Assembly: GCF_023715465.1 (NCBI RefSeq)
Contig: NZ_JAMBOE010000013.1
Location: forward strand, 62,001 to 126,000
DNA from: Paenibacillus macerans
GTDB taxonomy: Bacteria; Bacillota; Bacilli; Paenibacillales; Paenibacillaceae
Length of the DNA: 64,000 nt
Direction of reading: 5' to 3'
Below are positions 9,201 to 16,627 of this stretch, piece after piece (position 1 is the stretch's first letter; every line of letters begins with the position of its first letter). The notes beneath the pieces were generated by a model. The model was not told where the DNA came from and made no database searches. It saw nothing but the letters and a program-made list of their open reading frames with translations. Both the position numbers and the translations under genes were made by a program.

Positions 9201-9913
9201 TGATCGCCCCATACCTGCGGCGAAGCGGGCGGAAGATCGGCATACCAGTCGTAAAAGCTCAGGATCGTCCCGCCGATCAGCGACAGAAACCGGGTTCCCG
9301 CCGAGTAGCTGACCATGGACATGGCCGGAATCGGGCTGAACCCTACGACGCGATCGGGCCCGTACCGCTTGATCGTATGGATCGTGGCCGCGGCGATCAT
9401 CTGGCAGGCCACGTCCCAATCGCCGCGCACGAATCCGCCTTTCCCCCGGGCTTTGACGTAGCGCGCTCTTTTTTCCGGATTGCTGACGATGTTCTCCCAG
9501 GCTGCAACGGGGTCTTTTACGGCGGCCATTTCCTCCCGCCACATTTCGTAGAGCTCCCCGCGAATATACGGGTACTTCACGCGCAGGGGGCTGTAGGTGT
9601 ACCAGGAGAAGCTGGCTCCCCGCGGGCAGCCGCGCGGCTCGTATTCCGGAAAATCCGCGCCTGTCGTCGGATAATCCGTCTTCTGCGTCTCCCACGTGAT
9701 GATGCCGTCCTTCACGAACACATTCCAGCTGCAGGAACCGGTGCAGTTCACCCCATGCGTGGAGCGTACGACCTTGTCGTGCTGCCAGCGGCCGCGGTAC
9801 AGGCTTTCCCAGTCCCGCCCCCTTGGGCTTTCCTCCGTCCATCCCTCATTGATGACTTCGCCGCGCCGCAAATGTTTCAGCGCCTGGAGCAACTTGTTTT
9901 GCTTATCGCCCAC
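6230..9913 (-). CDS. narG: Respiratory nitrate reductase alpha subunit (Mo-bisMGD)
   Basis: This is the catalytic subunit, reducing nitrate to nitrite at a molybdenum bis-MGD centre facing the cytoplasm. The 1,227-aa length is normal. The N-terminal FS0 cluster has the unusual His ligand: H53 with C57, C61 and C96. The stretch FYDWYADLPPASP contains the Asp that coordinates Mo in the E. coli enzyme, followed by QTDVPESGDWYNTKY. The start codon is GTG at 9913, with GGGGGA nine bases upstream inside the end of the preceding small gene. It is the fourth gene of a leftward operon that continues with narHJI. Confidence 0.97.
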   Translation of the reverse strand: MGDKQNKLLQALKHLRRGEVINEGWTEESPRGRDWESLYRGRWQHDKVVRSTHGVNCTGSCSWNVFVKDGIITWETQKTDYPTTGADFPEYEPRGCPRGASFSWYTYSPLRVKYPYIRGELYEMWREEMAAVKDPVAAWENIVSNPEKRARYVKARGKGGFVRGDWDVACQMIAAATIHTIKRYGPDRVVGFSPIPAMSMVSYSAGTRFLSLIGGTILSFYDWYADLPPASPQVWGDQTDVPESGDWYNTKYFIIWGTNIPQTRSPDAHFMVEARYNGTKVVGVSPDYSEYEKFADIWLPARAGTDAALAMAMTHVILKEFYVDREIPYFINYVKKFTDLPFLVIVKEENGMIRSDRFLRAADLGDGQELAEWKTVVWDTASGKPEAPNGSEGFRWDQSSRWNLDLNKPDGTPIDPQLTFIQDADEVVQVDFPYFAEKEGETVRRGVPVKYLKSMSGETLKVATVYDLMMAHAGVPRGLPGDYPADYDDMKPYTPAWQEAITGVKKSHCLQVAREFADNAAKTGGRSMIAMGGGTNHWFHSDQIYRSILNLVMLTGAQGVNGGGWAHYVGQEKVRPLEGWQQIAFAGDWIRPPRLQNGTSYFYFVTEQFRYEVRANEEQDTPWGGRYGKMHPADVNALAVRLGWLPSFPQFTQNSLDLARQLREKGLTDDQEAVREIARMAAEGELEWAIEHPNDPRNFPRVFFNWRSNLLGDSGKGHEYFAKHLIGADGQVLTDPSLSWRPEAVHTDDVPPEGKTDLFVSIDFRMTSSGLFSDIVLPAATWYEKHDLSSTDMHPFIHPFNPAISPPWQSKSDWDAFREIAKTFSELAEKHLPACEDVMMTPLGHDSPDEVAQVHGRIKDWRKGEIAAVPGKSMPHFLIVPRDYKDVYGKMITIGPNIRKGYGSKAVKIPGERVYEQLLARLGASKREGIGKGQPDLYYDRQVIEAILLMSGATNGERAVEGWRDMEQKTGKKLVEIALPRQEEAFTLLDITAQPRQAISAPVWSGLEKDNRRYSPFTLNTEYSIPWRTLTGRQSFYLDHEMILDFGEALPLYLPPLGHVPFLKGEKGVPENGKSLTLRYLTPHQKWGIHTMFTDTNQMTTLFRGWQVVWLNEKDGASIGIKDNDWIEVYNRNGVVAARAVLTYRIPEGIAYMYHAQDRTLGVPGTSITKQRGGTHNSVTRITLKPTHMIGGYAQLSYGFNYYGPTGNQRDTLTIIRPLKEVDWLED

Positions 9914-9915
9914 CT

Positions 9916-10194
9916 CTAGAGTTCCCCCTTCGTTTCGCTAATCCGCGGCGCCGGATTAAACCGTTCGCCCACCAGCTTAAACGCCCCTTCTCCCGCTTGC
10001 AATTCCTCCGCAAATACGCTCCATGCGCAAGCATTGCAAGCGGCCAGAATCAACCGCTGCAGCTCGTCCGGCTTGCGAATCGCCGCGATCCGTTCCACCG
10101 CTACGTACGGAATCTCCCCGAACCGCATGTCCAGCACCGCCAGCAAGTCCTCCTGATCCTGCGCTGCCAAAACGTCAAGCTCATGTGCTTCCAT
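9916..10194 (-). CDS. Small acidic protein in the nar operon, DUF4351-like
   Basis: This 92-aa protein is encoded two bases ahead of narG, whose ribosome binding site overlaps its 3' end, so it is almost certainly co-transcribed. An AGGAAGGG lies seven bases before its ATG. The pattern LLAVLDMRFGEIP...IAAIRKPDELQRLILAACNAC resembles the short helical DUF4351 segment found at the end of some Rpn-type proteins (from memory, not searched). Two cysteines (CNAC spacing) are present. The function is unknown; a regulatory or assembly role in nitrate reduction is only suggested by position. Confidence 0.7.
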   Translation of the reverse strand: MEAHELDVLAAQDQEDLLAVLDMRFGEIPYVAVERIAAIRKPDELQRLILAACNACAWSVFAEELQAGEGAFKLVGERFNPAPRISETKGEL

Positions 10195-10263
10195 GTCGAC
10201 CCTTCCTTTCCGTCAGAACGAATTCGGCCCTCCCGCGGGTATCGATTCCCCGTACTATAGATT

Positions 10264-10593
10264 TTAGAGCCGCGTTTTTTTGTAGTACTCCGCGATCAGC
10301 GTTTTTTTCACCTGTTCCGCCGCCTGGCGCATAAAACCGCCGATTTGCTTGTCTTGATTTTCGACCATGTCCCAAGAAAAAAAACGGCCTTCCAACCGGT
10401 CGAACCTTTCTCCATAGCGAACGTAAACGGCAACCCCTTGTCCGCTCGCCTGCCCGCCGGCTTTTACGTCATAAGGATGCAGGTTCAGCCGGCGGAGCTC
10501 GCAGGTCAGGCACTCGTACAGCCGGGGTTCCACCGCCCGCAGCGGTTTATCCGGCAGCAGGGCCGTCAACTTCGGGGCCGGAAACCGATCCAT
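10264..10593 (-). CDS. Hypothetical protein in the nar operon
   Basis: This 109-aa protein is of no family I recognise. The start at 10593 is supported by GGAGGAGA upstream; an upstream in-frame start at 10635 is less likely. It overlaps the end of the hemerythrin-like gene by 47 bases. The sequence contains YECLTCELRRLNLHPYDVK, with a CLTC pair, and a basic C-terminal tail ending YYKKTRL. No signal or membrane segment is present. The overlap with its neighbour and the leftward orientation place it in the nar transcription unit. Confidence 0.65.
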   Translation of the reverse strand: MDRFPAPKLTALLPDKPLRAVEPRLYECLTCELRRLNLHPYDVKAGGQASGQGVAVYVRYGERFDRLEGRFFSWDMVENQDKQIGGFMRQAAEQVKKTLIAEYYKKTRL

Positions 10594-11023
10594 GGCGATT
10601 CTCCTCCAATTCCTTTTCCACCATTGCTTCTTCATCCCGGTTATGTATCTGATCGATCAGAATCAGCGCCTGAAACCGCTGCAGCACCTGCTCGTCCATC
10701 TCGCCCCGCTCCAGCCGCTCTTTGATTGCGGCGACCAGTTCCCGCATCAAATTGTGGTCCCGGGTCAAAGCGATAATCACGTCCCGAAGCTGCGGCTTCA
10801 GCTCTACCGCCTCCAGGTATAATCCCTCTTCCTCGCTTTGCGCGTGCTGCAGCGTGCGCGATTCCCAATGTTCGACGGCGATCCAGGCGATGTCCTGCGC
10901 TTTGTCCCGTTCGCCCCGGCGCAAGCTCCGCTCCAGCAATTCCGCCAATTCCCCGGCTTCTTCAAGCGCGGCCTCATGAATTAGACCGTGGCTGTCCGCC
11001 CGTCTCAAAGAGGGTCCTGACAT
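10547..11023 (-). CDS. Hemerythrin-like (HHE) protein heading the nar operon
   Basis: This is a helical protein with hemerythrin-like metal ligands: SHGLIHEAALEE near residues 11-20, AVEHWESRTLQHAQSEEEG in the middle and LTRDHNLMRELV later. Such HHE domains bind a di-iron or heme-like centre and sense or buffer O2, NO or iron. The start at 11023 gives 158 aa; a longer start at 11080 lacks a clear ribosome binding site. It is the first gene of the leftward cluster that runs into narGHJI. A role in oxygen or nitric-oxide sensing, or in protecting the reductase, is inferred from context only. Confidence 0.75.
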   Translation of the reverse strand: MSGPSLRRADSHGLIHEAALEEAGELAELLERSLRRGERDKAQDIAWIAVEHWESRTLQHAQSEEEGLYLEAVELKPQLRDVIIALTRDHNLMRELVAAIKERLERGEMDEQVLQRFQALILIDQIHNRDEEAMVEKELEENRHGSVSGPEVDGPAAG

Positions 11024-11115
11024 TTCACTCCACTTCCTTTTCCTACCTGAATTTTTTATTAGCGTTTGTTCCCATTCCATGAAATATACCTTGTTAAGAA
11101 TAAAATCCCATAAAA

Positions 11116-11340
11116 ACTATACAAGTTGAACTAAAGGAATACGGGAGTTAGGCAAGAGTGGGAAATGATTCTGAAGAAACGGCAGTGGTCGCCTTTGTGA
11201 GCGGATTTCTACAGCATCTGAATTTAGTTAAATTAGAGAAATCCGCGAACAGCAGCGATCGTAAGAACATTTCACACGGCTGCCCCATCACGTATAACCA
11301 ATAGATCAACATGTATAACCAATAGTTCAACTTGTATAGT
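11116..11340. repeat. 225-bp palindromic element with 18-bp terminal inverted repeats
   Basis: ACTATACAAGTTGAACTA (11116-11133) recurs exactly inverted at 11323-11340. Nested inside is a hairpin with arms GCGGATTTCT (11201-11210) and AGAAATCCGC (11237-11246). The right end holds a 21-bp direct repeat (11292-11312 and 11313-11333, beginning GTATAACCAATAG). It fills the divergent nar/yhbH promoter region. It is either a MITE-like element or paired operator sites. Confidence 0.6.
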
Positions 11341-11430
11341 ACCCCTCACATATCGCCTTACTCCGTGAATATACTTTATTTACATCCACTTCACAGCGCT
11401 GGCGTAAATCCACATATGGAGGTGTTCACC

Positions 11431-12591
11431 ATGTCTACGCCCGATCAGTACAATTTCATCGTCTCCAAGGAGGATTGGTCGCTGCACCGGAAAGGGTATC
11501 AGGATCAGCAGCGCCACCAGGAGAAGGTGCGGGAAGTCATCCGGCAAAATCTCCCCGACCTTGTGACCGAGGAAAACATCATTATGTCGGACGGAAAGCA
11601 GATCATCAAGGTACCCCTCCGCAATTTGGAGGAATACCGTTTTATCCATAACTATCAGAAGCAAAAGCATGTCGGCCAGGGTGACGGGAGCAGCGAGGTC
11701 GGTGATGTGCTTGGCCAGGACAGTCCCAAGGATAACGGAAAAGGCGGCAAAGCCGGCGATCGCCCGGGAGTCGACTACGTGGAGGCGGACATCAGCATCG
11801 AGGAGCTGGAGGATATGCTGTTCGAGGAGCTGGAGTTGCCCTTCATTCAGGAAAAAGATAAAGACGAATTGGAGACCGAATCCTACCGTTTCAACGATAT
11901 ACGCAAAAAAGGCCTCATGTCCAACATCGACAAAAAGCGGACGATCCTGGAAAATCTCCGCCGCAACGCGACGGCCGGCACGCCGGGCATCCACGGCATC
12001 ACACCCGACGATCTGCGCTACAAAACGTGGGAGGAAGTCGTCGTCCCCCATAGTAACGCCGTCATCATCGCCATGATGGATACGTCGGGCAGCATGGGCG
12101 CATTTGAAAAATATTGCGCGCGCAGCTTTTTCTTCTGGATGACCCGCTTTTTGCGGCGGCAGTACGAAAAGGTGGAGATCGTGTTTCTCGCCCACCACAC
12201 GGAGGCCAAAGAAGTCAGCGAGGAGGAGTTTTTCACCCGCGGCGAAAGCGGCGGCACGATCTGCTCGTCCGTGTACCAAAAAGCGCTGGAAATCATTGAT
12301 TCCCGTTACCCCCCGTCCAGCTACAACATCTACCCGTTTCATTTCTCGGACGGCGATAACCTGACGAGCGACAACGAACGCTGCACCAAGCTGATCGTCG
12401 AGCTCATGAAGCGCTGCAATCTGTTCGGCTACGGCGAGGTCAACCAATACAACCGCGGCAGCACCTTGATGTCCGCTTACCGGAACATCAAGCAGGAGAA
12501 ATTCATGTATTACGTCATCAAGGAAAAAGGCGAGGTATATAACGCGCTGAAGCGGTTTTTCCACAAGCGCGAAGGGGGGGCGGCCAGTTGA
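11431..12591 (+). CDS. yhbH: YhbH family sporulation protein (UPF0229, DUF444)
   Basis: YhbH is a 386-aa protein of the UPF0229 family (E. coli YeaH), known to be co-expressed with PrkA and SpoVR in sporulation or stress. A charged N-terminal half carries a Gly/Asp-rich linker. It is followed by a von Willebrand-A-like domain containing MMDTSGSMG (a DxSxS metal site) and YPFHFSDGDNLTSDN. The start at 11431 has GGAGGTG six bases upstream and gives a length close to the B. subtilis protein. It overlaps spoVR by four bases. Mother-cell sigma-E control is known for the family; I could not resolve a sigma-E promoter here. Confidence 0.93.
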   Translation: MSTPDQYNFIVSKEDWSLHRKGYQDQQRHQEKVREVIRQNLPDLVTEENIIMSDGKQIIKVPLRNLEEYRFIHNYQKQKHVGQGDGSSEVGDVLGQDSPKDNGKGGKAGDRPGVDYVEADISIEELEDMLFEELELPFIQEKDKDELETESYRFNDIRKKGLMSNIDKKRTILENLRRNATAGTPGIHGITPDDLRYKTWEEVVVPHSNAVIIAMMDTSGSMGAFEKYCARSFFFWMTRFLRRQYEKVEIVFLAHHTEAKEVSEEEFFTRGESGGTICSSVYQKALEIIDSRYPPSSYNIYPFHFSDGDNLTSDNERCTKLIVELMKRCNLFGYGEVNQYNRGSTLMSAYRNIKQEKFMYYVIKEKGEVYNALKRFFHKREGGAAS

Positions 12592-14033
12592 ACAGCGAAC
12601 ATGAGCAGCTCGAATACGCGATCGCGGAAATTATGGAAATCGCCGACTCCTTTGGCCTCGACTATTATCCGATGCGCTACGAAATCTGCCCCGCCGAGAT
12701 CATTTATACGTTTGGCGCCTACGGCATGCCAACCCGCTTCTCGCACTGGAGCTTCGGCAAAGCGTTCAACAAGATGAAGATGCAGTACGACTTCGGGCTA
12801 AGCAAAATCTACGAGCTCGTCATCAACTCGAACCCGTGTTACGCTTTTCTGCTGGAGGGCAACTCCCTGATCCAAAACAAACTGATCATCGCGCATGTGC
12901 TGGCGCACTGCGATTTTTTCAAAAACAACGTTCGTTTCTCCGGCACCAACCGCGATATGGTGGAGAGCATGTCCGCCACCGCCGAGCGGATCAGCAGCTA
13001 CGAGCTGAAGTACGGCAAAGGTACGGTGGAAAGCTTCCTCGATGACCTGCTGGCCATCCAGGAGCATGTCGACCCGCAGCTGATCAAACCGAAACGCTAC
13101 GATAAAAGCCGGCAGATGGCAGAAAAGCTGCGGTTGGCCAAGGAAGGGCGGCAGGGGCAGGTCAAGCCGAAGGAATACGACGACCTGTGGCAGCTGGACG
13201 ACGCTCCTGATAAGGGCGAAGCCGAGGCCAAAACTAAAGCCAAAGAGCCTTCCTTCCCCCCCGAGCCGGAGAAAGACGTCATGTGGTTCATCCAGGAATA
13301 CTCGGAAACGCTGGAGGACTGGCAGCGGGACATCATGAGCATGCTGCGCGAGGAAATGCTGTATTTCTGGCCGCAGATGGAGACGAAAATCATGAACGAA
13401 GGCTGGGCCTCCTATTGGCATCAGCGCATTATCCGCGAGCTCGACCTGACCAGCGACGATACGATCGAATTCGCCAAGCTGAACGCCTCGGTCGTGCAGC
13501 CGTCACGGCAAAGCCTGAACCCGTATTATCTCGGGCTGAAAATTTTCGAGGATATCGAGCGGCGCTGGGACAATCCGACGAAAGAGGAACAGGAGCGCTT
13601 CGGCCGGGAACCCGGACAGGGCCGGGAGAAAATATTTGAGGTCCGCGAGTTGGACTCCGACACCTCCTTCCTGCGCAGCTATTTGACCAAGGATCTGGTG
13701 CGCGACCTTGATCTTTACATTTTCGAGAAACAGGGCCCGGAATGGAAAATCACCGACAAAACGTGGGAACACATCCGCGATCAACTGGTAGCCACCCGCG
13801 TCAACGGCGGCTCCCCGTACATCGTCGTCCAGGACGGCGACTACCTGCGCTCCGGCGAACTGCTGCTGAAGCATCAATATGAAGGTCTGGAGCTCGATCT
13901 GAAATATTTGGAGCATACGCTCCCCCACGTCTACCGTTTATGGGGCCGCCCCGTGCACCTGGAAACCGTGATCGAAGACAAACGCGCGCTGTTCTCCTAC
14001 GACGGGCAAAAGCATCTGCGGAAGATGTTGTAA
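12588..14033 (+). CDS. spoVR: SpoVR family protein (spore cortex formation)
   Basis: This 481-aa protein matches the SpoVR/YcgB family, required for normal spore cortex in B. subtilis. Hallmarks are the opening IMEIADSFGLDYYPMRYEICP, the THWSFGK-like RFSHWSFGKAF, AHVLAHCDFFKNN, the RMPxxMxSxx-equivalent MVESMSATAERISSYE, and EGWASYWHQRI. The start codon is TTG within TTGA, overlapping the yhbH stop by four bases, with a G-run ribosome binding site seven bases upstream. Translational coupling with yhbH is likely. The third usual partner, prkA, is not adjacent but lies at 36-38 kb. Confidence 0.94.
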   Translation: MNSEHEQLEYAIAEIMEIADSFGLDYYPMRYEICPAEIIYTFGAYGMPTRFSHWSFGKAFNKMKMQYDFGLSKIYELVINSNPCYAFLLEGNSLIQNKLIIAHVLAHCDFFKNNVRFSGTNRDMVESMSATAERISSYELKYGKGTVESFLDDLLAIQEHVDPQLIKPKRYDKSRQMAEKLRLAKEGRQGQVKPKEYDDLWQLDDAPDKGEAEAKTKAKEPSFPPEPEKDVMWFIQEYSETLEDWQRDIMSMLREEMLYFWPQMETKIMNEGWASYWHQRIIRELDLTSDDTIEFAKLNASVVQPSRQSLNPYYLGLKIFEDIERRWDNPTKEEQERFGREPGQGREKIFEVRELDSDTSFLRSYLTKDLVRDLDLYIFEKQGPEWKITDKTWEHIRDQLVATRVNGGSPYIVVQDGDYLRSGELLLKHQYEGLELDLKYLEHTLPHVYRLWGRPVHLETVIEDKRALFSYDGQKHLRKML

Positions 14034-14159
14034 GGGAGGCGTAAGCCGCGCCTCACAAGCGGCTCGGCTCAGGCGTGCGCCAAAATAGGTGCCGGACCAC
14101 AAGATCCAAGATCAGATGGCCGATCCTTTCGTATGGAGTGAACGGTTCGGCCCTCGGGT

Positions 14160-14200
14160 CTCCGGATCTCTGGGTCTCCGGGTCTCCGAGTCTCCGGTCT
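14160..14200. repeat. Short tandem GTCTCCGG repeats
   Basis: About five 8-9-bp units of the type GGTCTCCGG follow one another directly downstream of spoVR. They are imperfect and non-coding, a simple-sequence tract with no visible function. Confidence 0.5.
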
Positions 14201-14204
14201 AGCG

Positions 14205-14389
14205 CTAACGGTTGTAATCGCGCCTAATTAGCCGAAAAGATGCGGTTTCAATTTCTAACGGTTGTAATCACGCCTATTCGGGCGAAAAAGGCGCGAATCC
14301 GCAGAAAAAAGGCAAAATAAGCTCTGCAGCAACCGTTAAAATTAATTTCCTCGGCATTTTGCCGAAATAACGGCGCTGACAACCGTTAG
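14205..14389. repeat. 185-bp symmetric CTAACGGTTG element
   Basis: CTAACGGTTG occurs at 14205-14214 and 14255-14264, 50 bp apart. Its inverse, CAACCGTTA, occurs at 14330 and 14380, again 50 bp apart. The element is therefore mirror-symmetric with two nested inverted repeats. It lies in the 480-bp gap between spoVR and the aldo/keto reductase remnant, where I see no gene. Confidence 0.6.
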
Positions 14390-14514
14390 AATGGCAGCTC
14401 AACTGAGGGAGCTCCGCCTTTCTGATCGTCAAGCGCCGTTTTTGGTTTTGCACCTCTCGTGTATAATGAACATAGGTTACATAGCTAACTGAACGAATGG
14501 AGGAGAACTTTATT

Positions 14515-14937
14515 GTGAAAACGTTTCCTTTGCTGCAGCATGGAATTAACGCCAGTCAACTGGTTTTGGGATGCATGAGAATGGGCGGGGATTGGGACAA
14601 AAACAACCCGTATACGGCCGAGCATATCAAGGAGGGGCAGGCTGCGGTCGAAGCCGCACTCGACATCGGCATCAACATGTTCGACCATGCCGATATTTAT
14701 ACCGCCGGCAAAGCGGAACGTGTCTTCGGCGAGGTGCTCAAAGCGAAGCCCCAGCTGCGCGAGCGGATCGTTTTGCAGTCCAAATGCGGGATCAAGTTTC
14801 CCAAAGGGATGTTTTCCCATCAAACGAGCTATCTACAGATGAGCAAATTTACTTTTGAAACAGCCCCAACTTTCAACCTAGATTTGAGGAATACAAATCT
14901 ACATACGTCTTGTACCAGTTGGGACGTTGCGCTTTAA
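14515..14937 (+). pseudogene. Truncated aldo/keto reductase
   Basis: The first ~100 residues are a clear YcsN-type aldo/keto reductase: LVLGCMRMGGDW, AAVEAALDIGINMFDHADIYTAGKAERVFGEVL and RIVLQSKCGIKFPKG. These include the catalytic Asp and Tyr of the FDHADIY motif. Homology stops near 14820-14830, and the frame then runs into AT-rich unrelated DNA. About two-thirds of the ~300-residue barrel, with the catalytic Lys/His partners and the NADPH-binding C-terminus, is missing. The start is GTG at 14515 after GGAGGAGA. The break marks the left boundary of the acquired toxin island, so the gene is very probably inactive. Confidence 0.85.
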
Positions 14938-15208
14938 TCAAAGACAGTGCTTCGGTCAATGTAATTCCTTTTAAGTTTGATATTTTTTCGTAATCAATTC
15001 GTTGATTGATCAGCCATATGTGAGCTATAGACTCACCATAACTTGCTGCAATCATCTCATCGCAGTTACTGTCATTTGATACCTTGATTAGAATTTCAAC
15101 TGTTTCGTCGTCCTGAAAGTTATTTCCCAATTCGATTACTGCATCATCCTTCTCTGTATCACTTGTTGTTGGGTCTAACAAAATTTCCAATAAGCTTTGT
15201 TTATCCAT
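14873..15208 (-). CDS. Putative orphan immunity protein, HEAT-like
   Basis: This 111-aa acidic helical protein has the repeat-like stretch DDAVIELGNNFQDDETVEILIKVSND...MIAASYGESIAHIW, resembling short HEAT-repeat immunity proteins of polymorphic toxin loci. The start at 15208 is set by GGAAGTG upstream. It lies directly downstream of a decayed toxin tip (ending at 15247), with the same orientation as the Rhs gene, the expected place for a cognate immunity gene. Its stop lies just past the broken aldo/keto reductase. No toxin partner survives intact, so it is an orphan. The function is inferred from fold and context. Confidence 0.65.
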   Translation of the reverse strand: MDKQSLLEILLDPTTSDTEKDDAVIELGNNFQDDETVEILIKVSNDSNCDEMIAASYGESIAHIWLINQRIDYEKISNLKGITLTEALSLIKAQRPNWYKTYVDLYSSNLG

Positions 15209-15246
15209 ACATATCACTTCCCAAGCGGAATATGTGTACCCACACT

Positions 15247-15606
15247 TCACCCACCCGTTTCACCAGTAAAAGGATTGATATACGTCCCCTTATCATCTAG
15301 TCTAGCGTCAAAACGCTTCTTAGGCACTTTGATCGCTTTGCACAAAAAAAGGAAACCTTGGCTTCATTACCAATCAAGGCATATTATTACAATCCATTTC
15401 TTCTGGTCTTATATTTCTAGGATTAGTACCGTAGTTAAAACCACCTTAAACAACTCGTCCATTTGTTTTTAAAGGTGCATTCACCAGTCGATTCCTTATA
15501 TCTAATGGAGTTGTATTTAGGTACATTGGCATGAATAGCTGAATTTGCGAGGCTACTTTCTCTCCCGCCTACTAAATGAGCGGTGTATGGTGCACGGCGG
15601 TTGGCA
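15247..15606 (-). pseudogene. Decayed toxin C-terminal fragments
   Basis: Two out-of-frame coding remnants read leftward. The distal one (about 15247-15346) encodes AIKVPKKRFDARLDDKGTY followed by INPFTGETGG and a stop just before the immunity gene at 14873. The proximal one (about 15374-15606) reads ANRRAPYTAHLVGGRESSL and, after a frameshift, GGFNYGTNPRNIRPEE. Neither has a start codon or ribosome binding site. A terminator (15344-15379) separates them, so they probably come from two different toxin-immunity cassettes. The toxic activities cannot be identified. Confidence 0.55.
15344..15379 (-). terminator. Cassette-end terminator (AAAGGAAACCTTG type)
   Basis: On the minus strand CCTTGATTGG...CCAAGG is followed by TTTCCTTTTTTT. 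The same AAAGGAAACCTTG...CAATCAAGG arrangement occurs at 19410-19446, marking ends of related toxin-immunity cassettes. Confidence 0.65.
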
Positions 15607-15643
15607 GACTCTTAAGTAACACCCGCATGTGGTTAATAAAAAA

Positions 15644-16315
15644 CTACTTTAACATGTTTGTCAGTGAATTAAGATCAGTAACCTCTTTTAAATCCATACC
15701 ACTCAGATAATATGACTCATTATTTGTTTGATTATCTAACATAAAACTAATAGTCGATAATCTGTAGTCCTTATCCTTAAGAAACAAAACGATTTCAAAT
15801 ATTGCATTCATAATTTGCTCTTGCTTGTCATCATTTACACTAATCCATAGTCTTAATTCAGGCATATCTTTTTCCTTGATTTCTTTCTTTATTTCATGAT
15901 AATTAGGCGGATATATTCCGTTAATTTCTGATCGATCTTGTGATGGATCAGACCTCAATTGAAACGACACACTTGATATTTGGTGAAATTGCTGTTTAAT
16001 CTCATTTTTAACTTCATATTCCCAGTAGGATATATAATAATTGTCCGTTAACTTCTCTTTGTACTTGTTTACTTGAAATTGAATTTGTGGATTCTTCTTT
16101 AAGTGAACTACTGTATAGTACCTATACTTGAAATAAAATGAATTGTCAAAATCATACTCTACCGATTCAATTTTCATCTCGTCACCATACTTGTCCTGCA
16201 AGTATCTTGATGATTCTTTCCTCATGTTTTCTTTTCCCCATGGCGTTCCATTAAATATACTATAAGTAAAGATCAGTACAGTAAAAACTATAAGTCCTGT
16301 GGTCCAATATTTCAC
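15644..16315 (-). CDS. Membrane-anchored YfjL-like protein, putative orphan immunity (copy 1)
   Basis: This 223-aa protein has one N-terminal membrane helix (about residues 5-22) followed by an extracytoplasmic domain. It resembles the product of 18548-19144 in layout and in motifs: FxNGxP at the helix end, YLQDKYGDEMKIESVEYDF, DNYYISYW, and a late block on ISVN/FEIVLFLKDKDY. The pattern recalls YfjL-type proteins of Bacillus (from memory). The start is GTG at 16315 after AGGGGTGAT. A hairpin (arms 16330-16341 and 16353-16364) sits just before the ribosome binding site. Membrane-anchored immunity is inferred from the neighbourhood. Confidence 0.7.
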   Translation of the reverse strand: MKYWTTGLIVFTVLIFTYSIFNGTPWGKENMRKESSRYLQDKYGDEMKIESVEYDFDNSFYFKYRYYTVVHLKKNPQIQFQVNKYKEKLTDNYYISYWEYEVKNEIKQQFHQISSVSFQLRSDPSQDRSEINGIYPPNYHEIKKEIKEKDMPELRLWISVNDDKQEQIMNAIFEIVLFLKDKDYRLSTISFMLDNQTNNESYYLSGMDLKEVTDLNSLTNMLK

Positions 16316-16491
16316 TTCATCACCCCTTAGTAGCAGGATAGATATTCAATCCCTATCCTACTACACGCTTCTAATCTAATAGTTGCCTTCCTATGCTAAT
16401 ATTCTTCAAAAATATATCAAATCGTTCGGATATGATTGTACAAAATTCCCTATTTTAGTGCCATTTCATTAAAAATTGCCGTTTTACTTGA

Positions 16492-16520
16492 AAAGCAGGC
16501 CAATTTATGAGGCCTGCTTT
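16492..16520. terminator. Terminator-like hairpin after the DUF5071 gene
   Basis: A 10-bp perfect stem AAAGCAGGCC / GGCCTGCTTT with a 9-base loop lies about 110 bp past the leftward gene at 16628. The T-runs are short on both strands. The rest of the 312-bp gap (16316-16627) shows only the hairpin near 16330-16364 and AT-rich sequence. Confidence 0.6.
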
Positions 16521-16627
16521 AAATTTTAGTAAATAATTTCATATTATATCGTTGAGTATTTTTAGAAATCCGTTGTGATTTTTTATTGACCAGGTGAATC
16601 TACTCTTTATAAACTTTCACTCGAAAC

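Noticed and set aside
7838..9919. A 693-codon open frame on the plus strand opposite narG
   Set aside because: It is a GC-rich shadow of narG, which has full family motifs. The opposite frame has no domain, ribosome binding site or sensible composition.
11190..11280. FNR/CRP-like half sites (TTGTGA, TTCACA) near the nar operon
   Set aside because: Neither is paired with a proper second half at six-base spacing, so an FNR site is not supported.
11380..12564. A 394-codon open frame opposite yhbH
   Set aside because: Antisense shadow of a well-supported gene; no recognisable domain.
14036..14054. GAGGCG/CGCCTC hairpin after spoVR as terminator
   Set aside because: The stem is only six bp and no T-run follows.
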